Below the pieces are notes generated by a model. The model was not told the DNA's origin. It worked only from the letters and a program-made list of their open reading frames with translations, and did not search any database. This document shows positions 53,479-62,333 of a stretch of 64,000 bases of DNA, piece after piece; position 1 is the stretch's first letter; each line of letters opens with the position of its first letter. Source of the stretch: Psychrobacter immobilis (lineage in GTDB: Bacteria; Pseudomonadota; Gammaproteobacteria; Pseudomonadales; Moraxellaceae); the NCBI RefSeq assembly GCF_904846285.1, contig NZ_CAJHAD010000004.1, forward strand, positions 1-64,000, written 5' to 3'. The position numbers and the translations under genes are program-made.

Positions 53479-54348
53479 ATGAAAAATAAATTAATAAACT
53501 TAGTCACTAGTAGTGCTAAGCAACATAAAAATCAGCTATTTAGTGCTATTCAGCCAGCGCGTTATCTGAAAGGCTTGAATAAGCAGCAAGTTGGACGCGG
53601 TAAAACGATTTTAATCACCGGCGCGAGCTCAGGATTGGGCGAGGGCATGGCACGATTATTTGCTAAACTTGGCTATAACCTTGCTATTTGTGCCCGCCGT
53701 GCTGATCGTTTAGAAAATCTAAAGTCAGAGTTGATGGTCCAGTATCCTGATATTCGTATTGAATATAAAGTCTTAGATGTCAGCGATTACGAGGCGATAT
53801 TCGACGTATTTGATGCGTTCGCAGCGGATTTTGAACATATCGATCGCGTGGTGGTCAATGCTGGTATTGGCGATAGTCGCCGGATTGGGAAAGGGCGTTT
53901 TGATACCAATCGTAAAACGGTTGAAATTAACTTTATCTCAGCGCTCGCCCAATGTGAAGCAGCGATGAATATCTTCCGTGCACAAAATAGTGGTCATTTG
54001 GTCGTGATATCTAGTATGTCAGCGATGCGCGGCTTACCTAAGCATTTGACCGCTTATGGTGCAAGTAAGGCGGGCTTGGCGCATCTCGCAGAAGGTATCC
54101 GTGCGGATATGTTATTGACCAAGCTGCCGATCAAAGTGTCTACTATTTATCCCGGTTATGTGCGCACGGAGATCAATGAAAATGCCAAACCTTTACCGTT
54201 TGAAGTAGATGCCGAGACGGGTACCAAAGCAATCGTCGCCGCGATTGAGGCGGAGGTCGACGAAGCTTGTGTACCAAGTTTGCCATGGTCGATTGTCGGT
54301 AAAGCTATGAAACACTTGCCATTACAAGTGGTCAATAGAGTCAGCTGA
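53479..54348 (+). CDS. Short-chain dehydrogenase/reductase
   Basis: A 289-residue SDR. Nucleotide binding: ILITGASSGLGEG (TGxxxGxG at residues 47-54); RADR after strand 2 suggests NADPH preference. NAG at 127-129, the catalytic Ser in SSMSAMR (near 178), and Tyr193 and Lys197 in AYGASK complete the classical set. An N-terminal extension of about 40 residues precedes the fold. The closest known role in a matching set of genes is LvaD of the levulinate pathway, a keto-reductase, but many SDRs look alike. ATG 53479 follows AGGATGGTCC. It is preceded by the CTAAG repeat promoter and followed by a bidirectional terminator. Confidence 0.88.
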   Translation: MKNKLINLVTSSAKQHKNQLFSAIQPARYLKGLNKQQVGRGKTILITGASSGLGEGMARLFAKLGYNLAICARRADRLENLKSELMVQYPDIRIEYKVLDVSDYEAIFDVFDAFAADFEHIDRVVVNAGIGDSRRIGKGRFDTNRKTVEINFISALAQCEAAMNIFRAQNSGHLVVISSMSAMRGLPKHLTAYGASKAGLAHLAEGIRADMLLTKLPIKVSTIYPGYVRTEINENAKPLPFEVDAETGTKAIVAAIEAEVDEACVPSLPWSIVGKAMKHLPLQVVNRVS

Positions 54349-54396
54349 TAGCAGTTTTTTTGCTGATGATGTCAGAAGTATTAAAATCAAACCAAT

Positions 54397-54432
54397 AAAA
54401 AGCCCGCTACATTTTATATAGCGGGCTTTTAT
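54397..54432. terminator. Bidirectional terminator between the SDR and fadD copy 1
   Basis: AAAAGCCCGCTA (54398-54409) pairs with TAGCGGGCTTTT (54419-54430), a perfect 12-bp stem with A and T flanks. Confidence 0.9.
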
Positions 54433-54460
54433 TATTTTTGAAACTTTAAAGTTTTAAATA

Positions 54461-56161
54461 TTACAAGGTTTGCGGGTTATCTGATATATGTTTTTCACGC
54501 AGTTTTTGACGTAGTACTTTACCGACATTGCTCTTTGGTAGCTCGCTGACAAACTCGATATGACGCGGGCATTTATAGCCAGTTAAGTTATCGATAGCGA
54601 ACTCTTTGATGTCGCTTTTACTGACATTGTTATCGGCAGGCACGATATAGATTTTAACCGCCTCACCTTGATGGTCATCAGGAATGCCGATGACCGCACA
54701 TTCAACAATCCCTTTACAATCAAGCATCACTGACTCGATTTCATTAGGGAAGACGTTAAAGCCTGAGACCAAAATCATATCTTTTTTACGATCAAGTAAG
54801 GTGATATAACCTTTTTCATCCATACTGATGATATCGCCAGTACGGAAATAACCATCTTTGGTAAAGTCATTGGTATTGTCTTTATTAAAGTAGCCAGAGG
54901 TAATATTTGGTCCTTTAATGCACATCTCACCCGACTGATTATAACCGACGGTCTCACCATTATCATCAACCACAATAATATCAACACTTGGGACAGGAAT
55001 ACCAATGGTACCGTTGAATTTGCGATCTGTGATGACGTTAGCTGTACCTGCCGCTACGCCTTCGGTCATACCCCAACCTTCAACCATTGGACAGCCAGTA
55101 ACTTCCAACCAGCGTGCAGCGGTCTGTTCGGTCGCTGCCATACCACCTGCTTGCGAGATACGTAATGAGCTAAAATCTAAGTCTTTAAAATTAGGTTGAT
55201 CAAGCAACCCTTTAAACAAGGTATTGACCGCTGGGAAAATATGGAATGGTTGTTTTGATAAGGTTTTGATAAATCCAGGCATATCGCGTGGGTTTGGTAT
55301 CAAAATAAAGGTATAACCAGAACGCATACCAAGTAAGCTCAGCATAAAGGCAAAAATATGATAAAGCGGCAGTGCCATGACCATATTGATATATACCTCA
55401 TTAATCTCCGAGGTAACAGGACGGTACCATGCTTCTGACTGCATTGCGGCAGCGACGACGTTACGCTGAGTTAATACAGCGCCTTTAGACAAGCCTGTTG
55501 TACCACCGGTATATTGCAAAATCGCTTTTTGTTGCAATGACGTTTTTGGTGCTTGGAACGGCAGGTTTTTACCTTTTTTAAGCACGTCAGGGAATTTGGT
55601 AACGTTATATTTAGGATCATTAAGATTGTACTTCGGTACTAAGCGTTTGACCTGACGGATAACCGTATTGACCAAAATACCTTTTAGACCCATCATATCG
55701 CCCATTTTTGATAGGACAATACGTTTGATATCCGTCTCTTCGATCACTTGCTCAAGCGCTTGAGCAAAGTTATCGACCACAAAAATCACTTGAGCACCTG
55801 AATCATTTAGTTGATGACGCAGTTCGCGACCGGTATACAGAGGATTGATAGGGGTACAAACATAGCCTGCACGTAAAATACCAATCATGGTCGGTAAGTA
55901 CTGTGGTACGTTTGGCATCATAAGCGCAACGACGCTGCCTTTAGGAATGCCTTGTGCTTGCAACCAAGCAGCGACGGCAAGAGAGGCTTTATCAACATCA
56001 CCATAAGTATGAGTCACACCCATACAAATAGTCATAGGGTGCATACGAAAGCGGTTAAAGCACTCTTCATATAACTCTATGAGGCTCTCATACTGATCAG
56101 GATTGATGGTTTTAGGTACGTTTGCTGGGTATTGAGCAAGCCAAGGTTTATCAGTGGTCAT
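54461..56161 (-). CDS. fadD: Long-chain acyl-CoA ligase FadD, copy 1
   Basis: A 566-residue adenylate-forming enzyme that activates fatty acids to acyl-CoA through an acyl-AMP intermediate. The AMP-binding motif is YTGGTTGLSKGA (near residue 218); GWGMTEGVAAGTAN near 365, DGYFRTGDIISMDEKGY and DRKKDMILVSGFNVFPNEIE follow; the catalytic lysine is in KSNVGKVLRQKLR near the C-terminus. It is highly similar over the full length to the gene at 56733-58430, and like Pseudomonas fadD1/fadD2 the two lie in tandem. They are separated by about 570 bases with their own terminators, so each is its own transcription unit. Confidence 0.93.
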   Translation of the reverse strand: MTTDKPWLAQYPANVPKTINPDQYESLIELYEECFNRFRMHPMTICMGVTHTYGDVDKASLAVAAWLQAQGIPKGSVVALMMPNVPQYLPTMIGILRAGYVCTPINPLYTGRELRHQLNDSGAQVIFVVDNFAQALEQVIEETDIKRIVLSKMGDMMGLKGILVNTVIRQVKRLVPKYNLNDPKYNVTKFPDVLKKGKNLPFQAPKTSLQQKAILQYTGGTTGLSKGAVLTQRNVVAAAMQSEAWYRPVTSEINEVYINMVMALPLYHIFAFMLSLLGMRSGYTFILIPNPRDMPGFIKTLSKQPFHIFPAVNTLFKGLLDQPNFKDLDFSSLRISQAGGMAATEQTAARWLEVTGCPMVEGWGMTEGVAAGTANVITDRKFNGTIGIPVPSVDIIVVDDNGETVGYNQSGEMCIKGPNITSGYFNKDNTNDFTKDGYFRTGDIISMDEKGYITLLDRKKDMILVSGFNVFPNEIESVMLDCKGIVECAVIGIPDDHQGEAVKIYIVPADNNVSKSDIKEFAIDNLTGYKCPRHIEFVSELPKSNVGKVLRQKLREKHISDNPQTL

Positions 56162-56732
56162 ACTTAGCGTCCTTAAATTTACGATAAGTTAAGGTTCTAT
56201 AAAAAAGTAGTCACATCCTTGTCAACAACATTATCATCGCTATATAAGCAATGGATTGTCGAGTGTTATCCTATTTATCCACAGACTGCTAAAATACGGT
56301 GACCTTTATACAAATGTATTAAATTGCAAGATTGTTTTACGAAAAAGATATTTAACTACCAAAAATAAGTATTTAAGTAGATTAAACGGCTAGTAAAAGA
56401 TTTTAATATTAAAACAAAAAATATTATCATCCACATAAGGCTAGTCGGTTAACCTCAATCGAAGATACTATTAATATAAGTTAATAAATAATAGCGTAAC
56501 ATATTTTGGCAGTACATTAACATAACTACCATTGAGCTGGTTATTCTTATACAAGAACTTGTTAGTTTATAATTAAGTTTGATAAAGTAAAAGAACTGTG
56601 TTGCAAGTAAAATAAGATAAGTGGTTGTGAATATAAGATAAAAGGTGGTAAAGCACAAAAAAGCACCCTATATATGATAGAGCGCTTTTTTCATGGCTTT
56701 TATATTAATAAGCCATTGAGGCTTTGCGTTAA
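56162..56732. other. AT-rich intergenic region between the two fadD genes
   Basis: About 570 bases, strongly AT-rich. It contains the terminator of the upstream fadD (56657-56694) and the presumed promoter of copy 1 near 56162-56260. A 67-codon minus frame at 56455-56658 is low-complexity and not accepted. No other element was seen. Confidence 0.5.
56657..56694 (-). terminator. Terminator after fadD copy 2
   Basis: AAAAAAGC (56657-56664) pairs with GCTTTTTT (56684-56691), with an imperfect inner stem ending CTA/TAG. It reads for the minus-strand fadD. Confidence 0.65.
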
Positions 56733-58430
56733 TTAACGTTGTGGATTGTCAGCGATATGCTTTTCACGCAGTTTTTGGCGCAGTACTTTACCGACATTAC
56801 TTTTTGGCAACTCATTCACAAACTCGATATGACGCGGGCATTTATAACCAGTCATGTTGTCTAGGGCAAATTCTTTGATTGAGTTTTTAGTAACGTTATT
56901 ATCAGCAGGAATAACATAGATTTTGACTGCTTCACCTTGACGATCGTCAGGAATACCAATCACGGCGCAATCAATAATCCCTTCACAATCAAGCATGACG
57001 GACTCTACTTCGTTAGGGAAGACATTAAAGCCTGAGACCAAAATCATGTCTTTTTTACGGTCTAATAATCTAAAGTAGCCTTTTTCATCCATGCTGACAA
57101 TGTCGCCAGTGCGGAAATAGCCATCTTGGGTAAAGTCTTCGCTACTGTCTCTGTTCAGGTAACCTGAAGTAACGTTAGGGCCTTTAACACACATCTCACC
57201 TGCTTGGTTGACACCAACGCGATTGCCTTCATCGTCAATGATGATAACATCAACGCTTGGCACAGGAACACCAATGGTGCCATTAAACTTACGGTCAGTA
57301 ACGACGTTGGCAGTACCGACTGCGACACCTTCGGTCATACCCCAACCTTCAATCATGGCGCAGCCAGTGGTCTCAAGCCAGCGTGCTGCCGTCTGTTCGG
57401 TTGCCGCCATACCACCTGCTTGCGAGATACGTAGCGAGCTAAAATCAAGGTCTTTAAAGTTTGGATGATCAAGCAAGCCTTTAAACAAGGTATTAACCGC
57501 TGGGAAAATATGGAACGGTTGTTTTGATAAGGTTTTGATAAATCCAGGGATATCACGTGGATTAGGTATCAATATAAAGGTATAGCCCGAACGCATGCCT
57601 AATGAGCTCAGCATAAACGCAAAAATATGATACAGCGGTAGTGCCATGACCATATTGATATAGACCTCATTAATCTCTGAGGTAATCGGGCGCGTCCAAG
57701 CTTCTGATTGCATGGCGCCTGCGACGATATTACGCTGAGATAAAATGGCGCCTTTAGATAAACCTGTTGTACCACCGGTATATTGTAAAAAGGCTTTTTG
57801 ATCCAAGTTCATTTTTGGCTTTTGGAAGGGCAAGTGCTTGCCTTTTTTTAGCACATCTGGAAACTTCGTTACTTCATGTTTAGGATCATTAAGCTTATAT
57901 TTTGGTACCAAGCGTTTGACCTGACGAATAATGGTATTCACTAAAATACCTTTTAGACCCATCATATCGCCCATTTTTGATAAGACGATACGTTTGATAT
58001 TGGTCTCATCAATAACCTGTTCGAGTGCTTGAGCAAAATTATCAACCACAAAGATAACCTGAGCGCCTGAATCATTTAGTTGATGACGCAGCTCGCGACC
58101 GGTATACAGAGGGTTGACTGGCGTACAAACGTAACCTGCGCGCAAAATACCAATCATCGTTGGCAGATACTGCGGCACGTTTGGCATCATGAGTGCAACC
58201 ACGCTGCCTTGAGGCAATCCTTGCGCCTGTAACCAAGCAGCGACCGCAAGAGACGCCTTATCAATGTCATCATAAGTATGGGTCACGCCCATACAGATAC
58301 TCATCGGATGCAAACGAAAGCGGTCGAAGCACTCTTCATATAGCTCCATGATGCTGCCATATCTATCTGGATCGATAGTTTTTGGTACACTCTTAGGGTA
58401 TTGGGCAAGCCAAGGTTTATTCAACATCAT
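56733..58430 (-). CDS. fadD: Long-chain acyl-CoA ligase FadD, copy 2
   Basis: A 565-residue paralogue of the neighbouring fadD. Long stretches are identical (for example VALMMPNVPQYLPTMIGILR and GRELRHQLNDSGAQVIFVVD); differences are concentrated at the N-terminus, around residues 190-215 and in the adenylate-domain loops. The AMP motif YTGGTTGLSKGA, the hinge DRKKDMILVSGFNVFPNEVE and the C-terminal lysine region are intact, so both copies should be active. The pair probably arose by local duplication and may differ in chain-length preference or expression. ATG 58430 (or the adjacent one) follows AGGACGCTGACT. Confidence 0.93.
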   Translation of the reverse strand: MMLNKPWLAQYPKSVPKTIDPDRYGSIMELYEECFDRFRLHPMSICMGVTHTYDDIDKASLAVAAWLQAQGLPQGSVVALMMPNVPQYLPTMIGILRAGYVCTPVNPLYTGRELRHQLNDSGAQVIFVVDNFAQALEQVIDETNIKRIVLSKMGDMMGLKGILVNTIIRQVKRLVPKYKLNDPKHEVTKFPDVLKKGKHLPFQKPKMNLDQKAFLQYTGGTTGLSKGAILSQRNIVAGAMQSEAWTRPITSEINEVYINMVMALPLYHIFAFMLSSLGMRSGYTFILIPNPRDIPGFIKTLSKQPFHIFPAVNTLFKGLLDHPNFKDLDFSSLRISQAGGMAATEQTAARWLETTGCAMIEGWGMTEGVAVGTANVVTDRKFNGTIGVPVPSVDVIIIDDEGNRVGVNQAGEMCVKGPNVTSGYLNRDSSEDFTQDGYFRTGDIVSMDEKGYFRLLDRKKDMILVSGFNVFPNEVESVMLDCEGIIDCAVIGIPDDRQGEAVKIYVIPADNNVTKNSIKEFALDNMTGYKCPRHIEFVNELPKSNVGKVLRQKLREKHIADNPQR

Positions 58431-58833
58431 AGTCAGCGTCCTGGTAGTTCAATTAGGTTTCTATCGTTAAGCAGTCATATCCATGTCAATAAAAAAATCA
58501 GCGCTGACATAAAAAAATTGCCGCTGAGTTTGATAACATCCTTATCTATTGACGGACCGCTAAATTTGTAACTATTGTTCATTTTTGAAAAATGATAAAA
58601 GCGTTAATATCAAGTAAATTCGCCCATCTTAAAAATCATACCTAGTTTTACACCGTTTTTACCACTTCTCTGCAACTAAAAAATAATGCATCGGCGATAT
58701 AATGATACATTTAAGCAATACATTAGCATGAATCTAAGTAAAGGCAATATTAACATGAGCGTACTGCCCAGTACATATTTAATGCTAATAAAACCATTTA
58801 ACTATTATGCAAGAAAAAAATGACCAACGGTCG
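58431..58833. other. Intergenic region upstream of fadD copy 2
   Basis: About 400 AT-rich bases between the fetB stop and the fadD copy 2 start, both on minus. GTACTG-CC-CAGTAC at 58761-58774 is a perfect compact palindrome. No terminator for fetB and no gene could be supported. Confidence 0.45.
58761..58774. other. 14-base palindrome downstream of fetB
   Basis: GTACTG (58761-58766) and CAGTAC (58769-58774) are perfect inverted copies around CC. It is a possible protein-binding site; no further support. Confidence 0.3.
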
Positions 58834-59622
58834 TTATGGTAGGACGAGCTGCTGCTTTTTATTAAAAAAACGCCGATGAATGAGTAAAGCGCTTATCGTA
58901 CAGCCAAGGGTACTACTGACGCAGATTAAAAACATCGTTACAATCTGATAACGTACCGCTTGGGTAGGGTCTGCGCCAGCAAGTATTTGCCCAGTCATCA
59001 TACCTGGTAGGCTGACAATACCGACAACCAGCATTGAATTTAGGGTGGGCGTCATGCCATTGATGATCGCAGCTCGTATTTGTTCATGTACCGCTTCAAA
59101 TGGTGTGGCAGATAGGCTTAACATCATCTCTATGCGCCCTTGTTGCCCATGAAGGTTTTCGATAAGCTGATTGCTGGTCAAGGAGATGGCCGTTAAAGAA
59201 TTGCCAAGTATTAAGCCGAGTATAGGAATGATAAATTGCGGTGTATACCAAGGTTGCACTTGTAAAATAAGGCTAATAGCGATGACTGTCACCAATACTG
59301 CTGATGTACTGACAGCGATTAACGTATCGACTAATAAGCCTTTATAAGTACGTTTGACTCGATTTTTGGCAGCGCTCCCGGCAATCAAAGTCATGATGGT
59401 CAAAATAATAAGGACTTCGTACCATTGTTCCCGAGCAAAAATCCATGCCAGTATTAGTCCGATAAAGCTAAGCTGTATCACCGTACGGATAGCAGCAATG
59501 ACAAGTGTTTTGGTCAATCTTAGACGTAAAAACCATGACACGACCAGCACGATAATAATCAAACTGCTGGCAAGCGCAATGTCAGCGTTAGTCAGTACGA
59601 TTTGCATGTTATCTGTACTCAT
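58834..59622 (-). CDS. fetB: FetB-like ABC transporter permease (iron export)
   Basis: A 262-residue membrane protein of the UPF0014 family (E. coli FetB/YbbM). There are seven or so hydrophobic segments; conserved stretches include FLRLRLTKTLVIAAIRTVIQLSFIG, LGLILGNSLTAISLTSNQL, EMMLSLSATPFEAVHEQIRAAIINGMTPTLNSM (in blocks) and VVGIVSLPGMMTGQILAGADPTQAVRYQI. FetAB exports iron and eases oxidative stress in E. coli. It lies 26 bases after fetA on the same strand, and the two clearly form an operon. Confidence 0.93.
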   Translation of the reverse strand: MSTDNMQIVLTNADIALASSLIIIVLVVSWFLRLRLTKTLVIAAIRTVIQLSFIGLILAWIFAREQWYEVLIILTIMTLIAGSAAKNRVKRTYKGLLVDTLIAVSTSAVLVTVIAISLILQVQPWYTPQFIIPILGLILGNSLTAISLTSNQLIENLHGQQGRIEMMLSLSATPFEAVHEQIRAAIINGMTPTLNSMLVVGIVSLPGMMTGQILAGADPTQAVRYQIVTMFLICVSSTLGCTISALLIHRRFFNKKQQLVLP

Positions 59623-59648
59623 GACGGGAGCTCGTTATAAAGACTATG

Positions 59649-60464
59649 TTAATCTACTTTAGTTAAAACCCCTGCTTGCATATGCCAATGCTTATCTGCT
59701 AACGGCATAATATCGTGCGTGTCATGAGTCACCCATAGTAATGTTCGCTTTGGCTCACGCCGTAACCAACTGACAAGCAAGTGGATGAGTTTCGCTGAGG
59801 TATCGACATCTAAGGCCGCAGTAGGTTCATCCAATAACAGCACTTGCGGATTTAATTGTAATAAACGCAGCGTATTGACCAGTTGCTTTTCACCACCTGA
59901 CAAAGTATTAGCGTCTTGTTGTAAAAAGTCAGGGATGCGCTCTAAATGCTCAAGCTGCTCGATATGCCAATCGATATTAAAATGCTTTTGCTGATGGATT
60001 GCCAAGCGGTAAGGCAACTGCAGGTTATCAACCACGCTGCCTTCTAGTAATTGAGGCTGCTGCGCGAGAAGGGCGACCTGTGAGCGCCATTGCGTGAGTG
60101 CTATTTCATGAATGTTATGACGAGTATGGCTATTTTGTTCATCGCTTTGTAGCCAAACATCGCCTGTGGTCATAGGCAGTAGCCCTGCCAATACACGCAA
60201 TAAAAAGGACTTGCCACTGCCAGAAGCACCGGTCAAAACCGTTACTTGCCCAGCCAACAACGTACCACTGCTGCCACTTATCAGTGCTCGTTTATTAATA
60301 GATAAAGCATCAACGCCATCGGACGCTGAGTTCTTCTGTCTTTTTGTGCGCCATCGGCGGTAAGTAGGAAACGGAGTAAAGCTTGAATGAGCAAGCGCGC
60401 TATGATTAGGGTTTGCTATCGCAGCGCCCTTGCTATATATCCAGATATCTTCAAATACTAGCAT
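59649..60464 (-). CDS. fetA: FetA-like ABC transporter ATPase
   Basis: The ATPase partner of FetB. Walker A is GASGSGKS at residues 79-86; the Q-loop is in VALLAQQPQLLEGSV; the ABC signature is LSGGEKQL; Walker B is VLLLDEPTAALD; the H-loop is WVTHDTHD. The length is 271 residues against about 225 for E. coli FetA. The difference is an extra basic, Ser/Asn-rich segment of about 40 residues (14-50) between the first strand and the Walker A region. The ATG follows AAGGCCTTTT. No iron-regulatory box was recognised upstream. Confidence 0.92.
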   Translation of the reverse strand: MLVFEDIWIYSKGAAIANPNHSALAHSSFTPFPTYRRWRTKRQKNSASDGVDALSINKRALISGSSGTLLAGQVTVLTGASGSGKSFLLRVLAGLLPMTTGDVWLQSDEQNSHTRHNIHEIALTQWRSQVALLAQQPQLLEGSVVDNLQLPYRLAIHQQKHFNIDWHIEQLEHLERIPDFLQQDANTLSGGEKQLVNTLRLLQLNPQVLLLDEPTAALDVDTSAKLIHLLVSWLRREPKRTLLWVTHDTHDIMPLADKHWHMQAGVLTKVD

Positions 60465-60518
60465 AAAAGGCCTTATTATTTGTCTTATCAGCGCTCATAG
60501 GCCAGTCAGTTAAGTGTT

Positions 60519-61109
60519 TTATTGATCAGCGTGTTGTGTGATTGCTTGCTGAATGGTATCGCGCAATTTTTGCGGTACACGAATAGGACGCATGGACGCG
60601 TTGTGATTCACAGTAGCATCAGAACCATCATTCGATATAGGAGTTGGCATGATTTGATTTTGTACACAAGCGATAACGATTTTGGTGCTGCTTAATAGGG
60701 TACTGCTTAAAAAAGCAGAGCTCGCTTGAGTGTTATCATCTGCATCCACATTTGGCGATGAGCGATGGATACTTTGATAAAATATAATGCTGGCAGGTTT
60801 GAGCTCAACCTTATCGATGCGTACATTGATAACTTCGTCTAATAGAATGGCTTTTTTGTATTGCAGGTCTGCTTGACTGACGACAAAGTGCTGAATGTCA
60901 CCATCATCGGTCTGCAAAAAATACCCATTTAAACCAAGCTTAGTAAACCAGTCGCGGCGACAGTTTTCGAAGAATACTAAATGATTGGCATGATAGACTA
61001 TGCCACCCGCATCAGTATGGTTAATATACACATTATAGTCAGTGGCAAATAGCGGTTTGGTTGCGCTAATGGGTGTGGTATCGGTATTTTTATTCGGGGT
61101 TGTTATCAT
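60519..61109 (-). CDS. Acyl-CoA thioesterase, YbgC-like hotdog fold
   Basis: A single hotdog domain with the 4HBT/YbgC signature YNVYINHTDAGGIVYHANHLVFFENCRRDWF (in blocks); the catalytic Asp is Asp33 in HTDAGG. These enzymes hydrolyse short- or medium-chain acyl-CoA or are tied to phospholipid and Tol-Pal functions. ATG 61109 gives 196 residues; a TTG at 61121 adds four. It is longer than usual (about 135-150) owing to hydrophilic inserts at about 117-138 and 152-176, Ser/Asp/Asn-rich. It precedes the fetAB operon by about 54 bases and may be co-transcribed with it. No tolQRA genes are nearby. Confidence 0.85.
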   Translation of the reverse strand: MITTPNKNTDTTPISATKPLFATDYNVYINHTDAGGIVYHANHLVFFENCRRDWFTKLGLNGYFLQTDDGDIQHFVVSQADLQYKKAILLDEVINVRIDKVELKPASIIFYQSIHRSSPNVDADDNTQASSAFLSSTLLSSTKIVIACVQNQIMPTPISNDGSDATVNHNASMRPIRVPQKLRDTIQQAITQHADQ

Positions 61110-61391
61110 AATAATGCTCAATAAATTTGCTTGAAAAAAAGTGCTTAGTAAAAGTACTTAACTGAAGCGTTTAATAAAAAACTGCTTCATTAATAATGTT
61201 AACGCACAGGTTGTGACTTCTAACAGCTACTCTATCGTAAGAAATAAGGGCGCGCAACAGATAGCCTTGCTGATGTCTGTTATCATAATCCTTTATATAT
61301 TGCCGCTTTGTCTAGTTTATAGCAGCACTTTTTAACAGCCGCACTTGTGTATAGTCACACTTTGTTTTAATTCACTAGTATAGGATAATTT

Positions 61392-62216
61392 ATGACCCGT
61401 TTTGTCAGTTTTAATATCAATGGTATCCGCGCTCGCCAACATCAGCTAGAGGCGGTACGAGAGGTAATCGACCCTGATGTGATGGGTTTGCAAGAAACCA
61501 AGGTACATGATGAGCAGTTTCCACTCGAAAATGTCGAGAGCTTGGGCTATCACGTCGAGTATTTCGGTCAAAAAGCCCATTATGGCGTCGCTCTACTGTC
61601 CAAGGTTGCCCCTATTTTTGTACAAAAAGGCTTTCCGGGTGAAGATGCAGAGGCGCAAAAACGCTTTATCCATGCGCGTTATATATTTGATGGACGTGAA
61701 GTGGATGTGCTTAACGGTTATTTCCCGCAAGGTGAGAGCCAAGATCATCCGACCAAATTTCCTATGAAGCGTGCTTATTATGCAGATTTGATGACCTATA
61801 TCGATACGCTAAAAGCAGAAGGGCGCTCGCTGATTATCATGGGTGATATGAATATTGCCCCAGAAGATACCGATATTGGTATCGGTGAGGTCAATGCGAA
61901 GCGCTGGCTTAAAAATAGAAAAACCTCGTTTTTACCGGAAGAGCGTGAATGGTATAGTGACTTGATGTCGCGCGAGCTGACTGATACTTATCGTTTACAT
62001 TATCCAGAGAGTACCGAATTATATAGCTGGTTTGATTATCGCAGTCGCGGCTTTAATGATGAGCCGAAACGCGGACTGCGTATTGACCACATTTTATGTA
62101 CGGCGGATTTAATAGAGCACTGCGTCGACGCAGGCATCAGCTATGAGCTACGAGCCATGGAAAAACCCTCTGATCATGCGCCAATTTGGGCAGCTTTTGA
62201 CTTAAACAAAGTATAA
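61392..62216 (+). CDS. xthA: Exodeoxyribonuclease III / AP endonuclease (XthA/ExoA)
   Basis: A 274-residue member of the endonuclease/exonuclease/phosphatase superfamily that cuts 5' of abasic sites and degrades duplex DNA from 3' ends. Conserved: [16 protein letters not shown] at the start, [16 protein letters not shown] with the metal-binding Glu, [24 protein letters not shown] with the catalytic Asp-Asn, LRIDHILCT, and the closing [10 protein letters not shown] with Asp-His. This is the ExoA-like length and spacing. ATG 61392 follows TAGGATAATTT. It stands alone upstream of argJ. Confidence 0.94.
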   Translation: MTRFVSFNINGIRARQHQLEAVREVIDPDVMGLQETKVHDEQFPLENVESLGYHVEYFGQKAHYGVALLSKVAPIFVQKGFPGEDAEAQKRFIHARYIFDGREVDVLNGYFPQGESQDHPTKFPMKRAYYADLMTYIDTLKAEGRSLIIMGDMNIAPEDTDIGIGEVNAKRWLKNRKTSFLPEEREWYSDLMSRELTDTYRLHYPESTELYSWFDYRSRGFNDEPKRGLRIDHILCTADLIEHCVDAGISYELRAMEKPSDHAPIWAAFDLNKV

Positions 62217-62333
62217 TAACTCGCTTTTAACATCAGATTTTTAATAGCAGACTTTACAACCAAGAGTGTATAACGAAGATTTTATAAAAGATAACCAATA
62301 AATAATGCATCAGCATTGATGAATAAGGATTGA

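Noticed and set aside
56455..56658. 67-codon minus-strand frame between the fadD genes
   Set aside because: Low-complexity Tyr/Leu/Thr sequence from AT-rich DNA, overlapping a terminator at its start side; no ribosome binding site.
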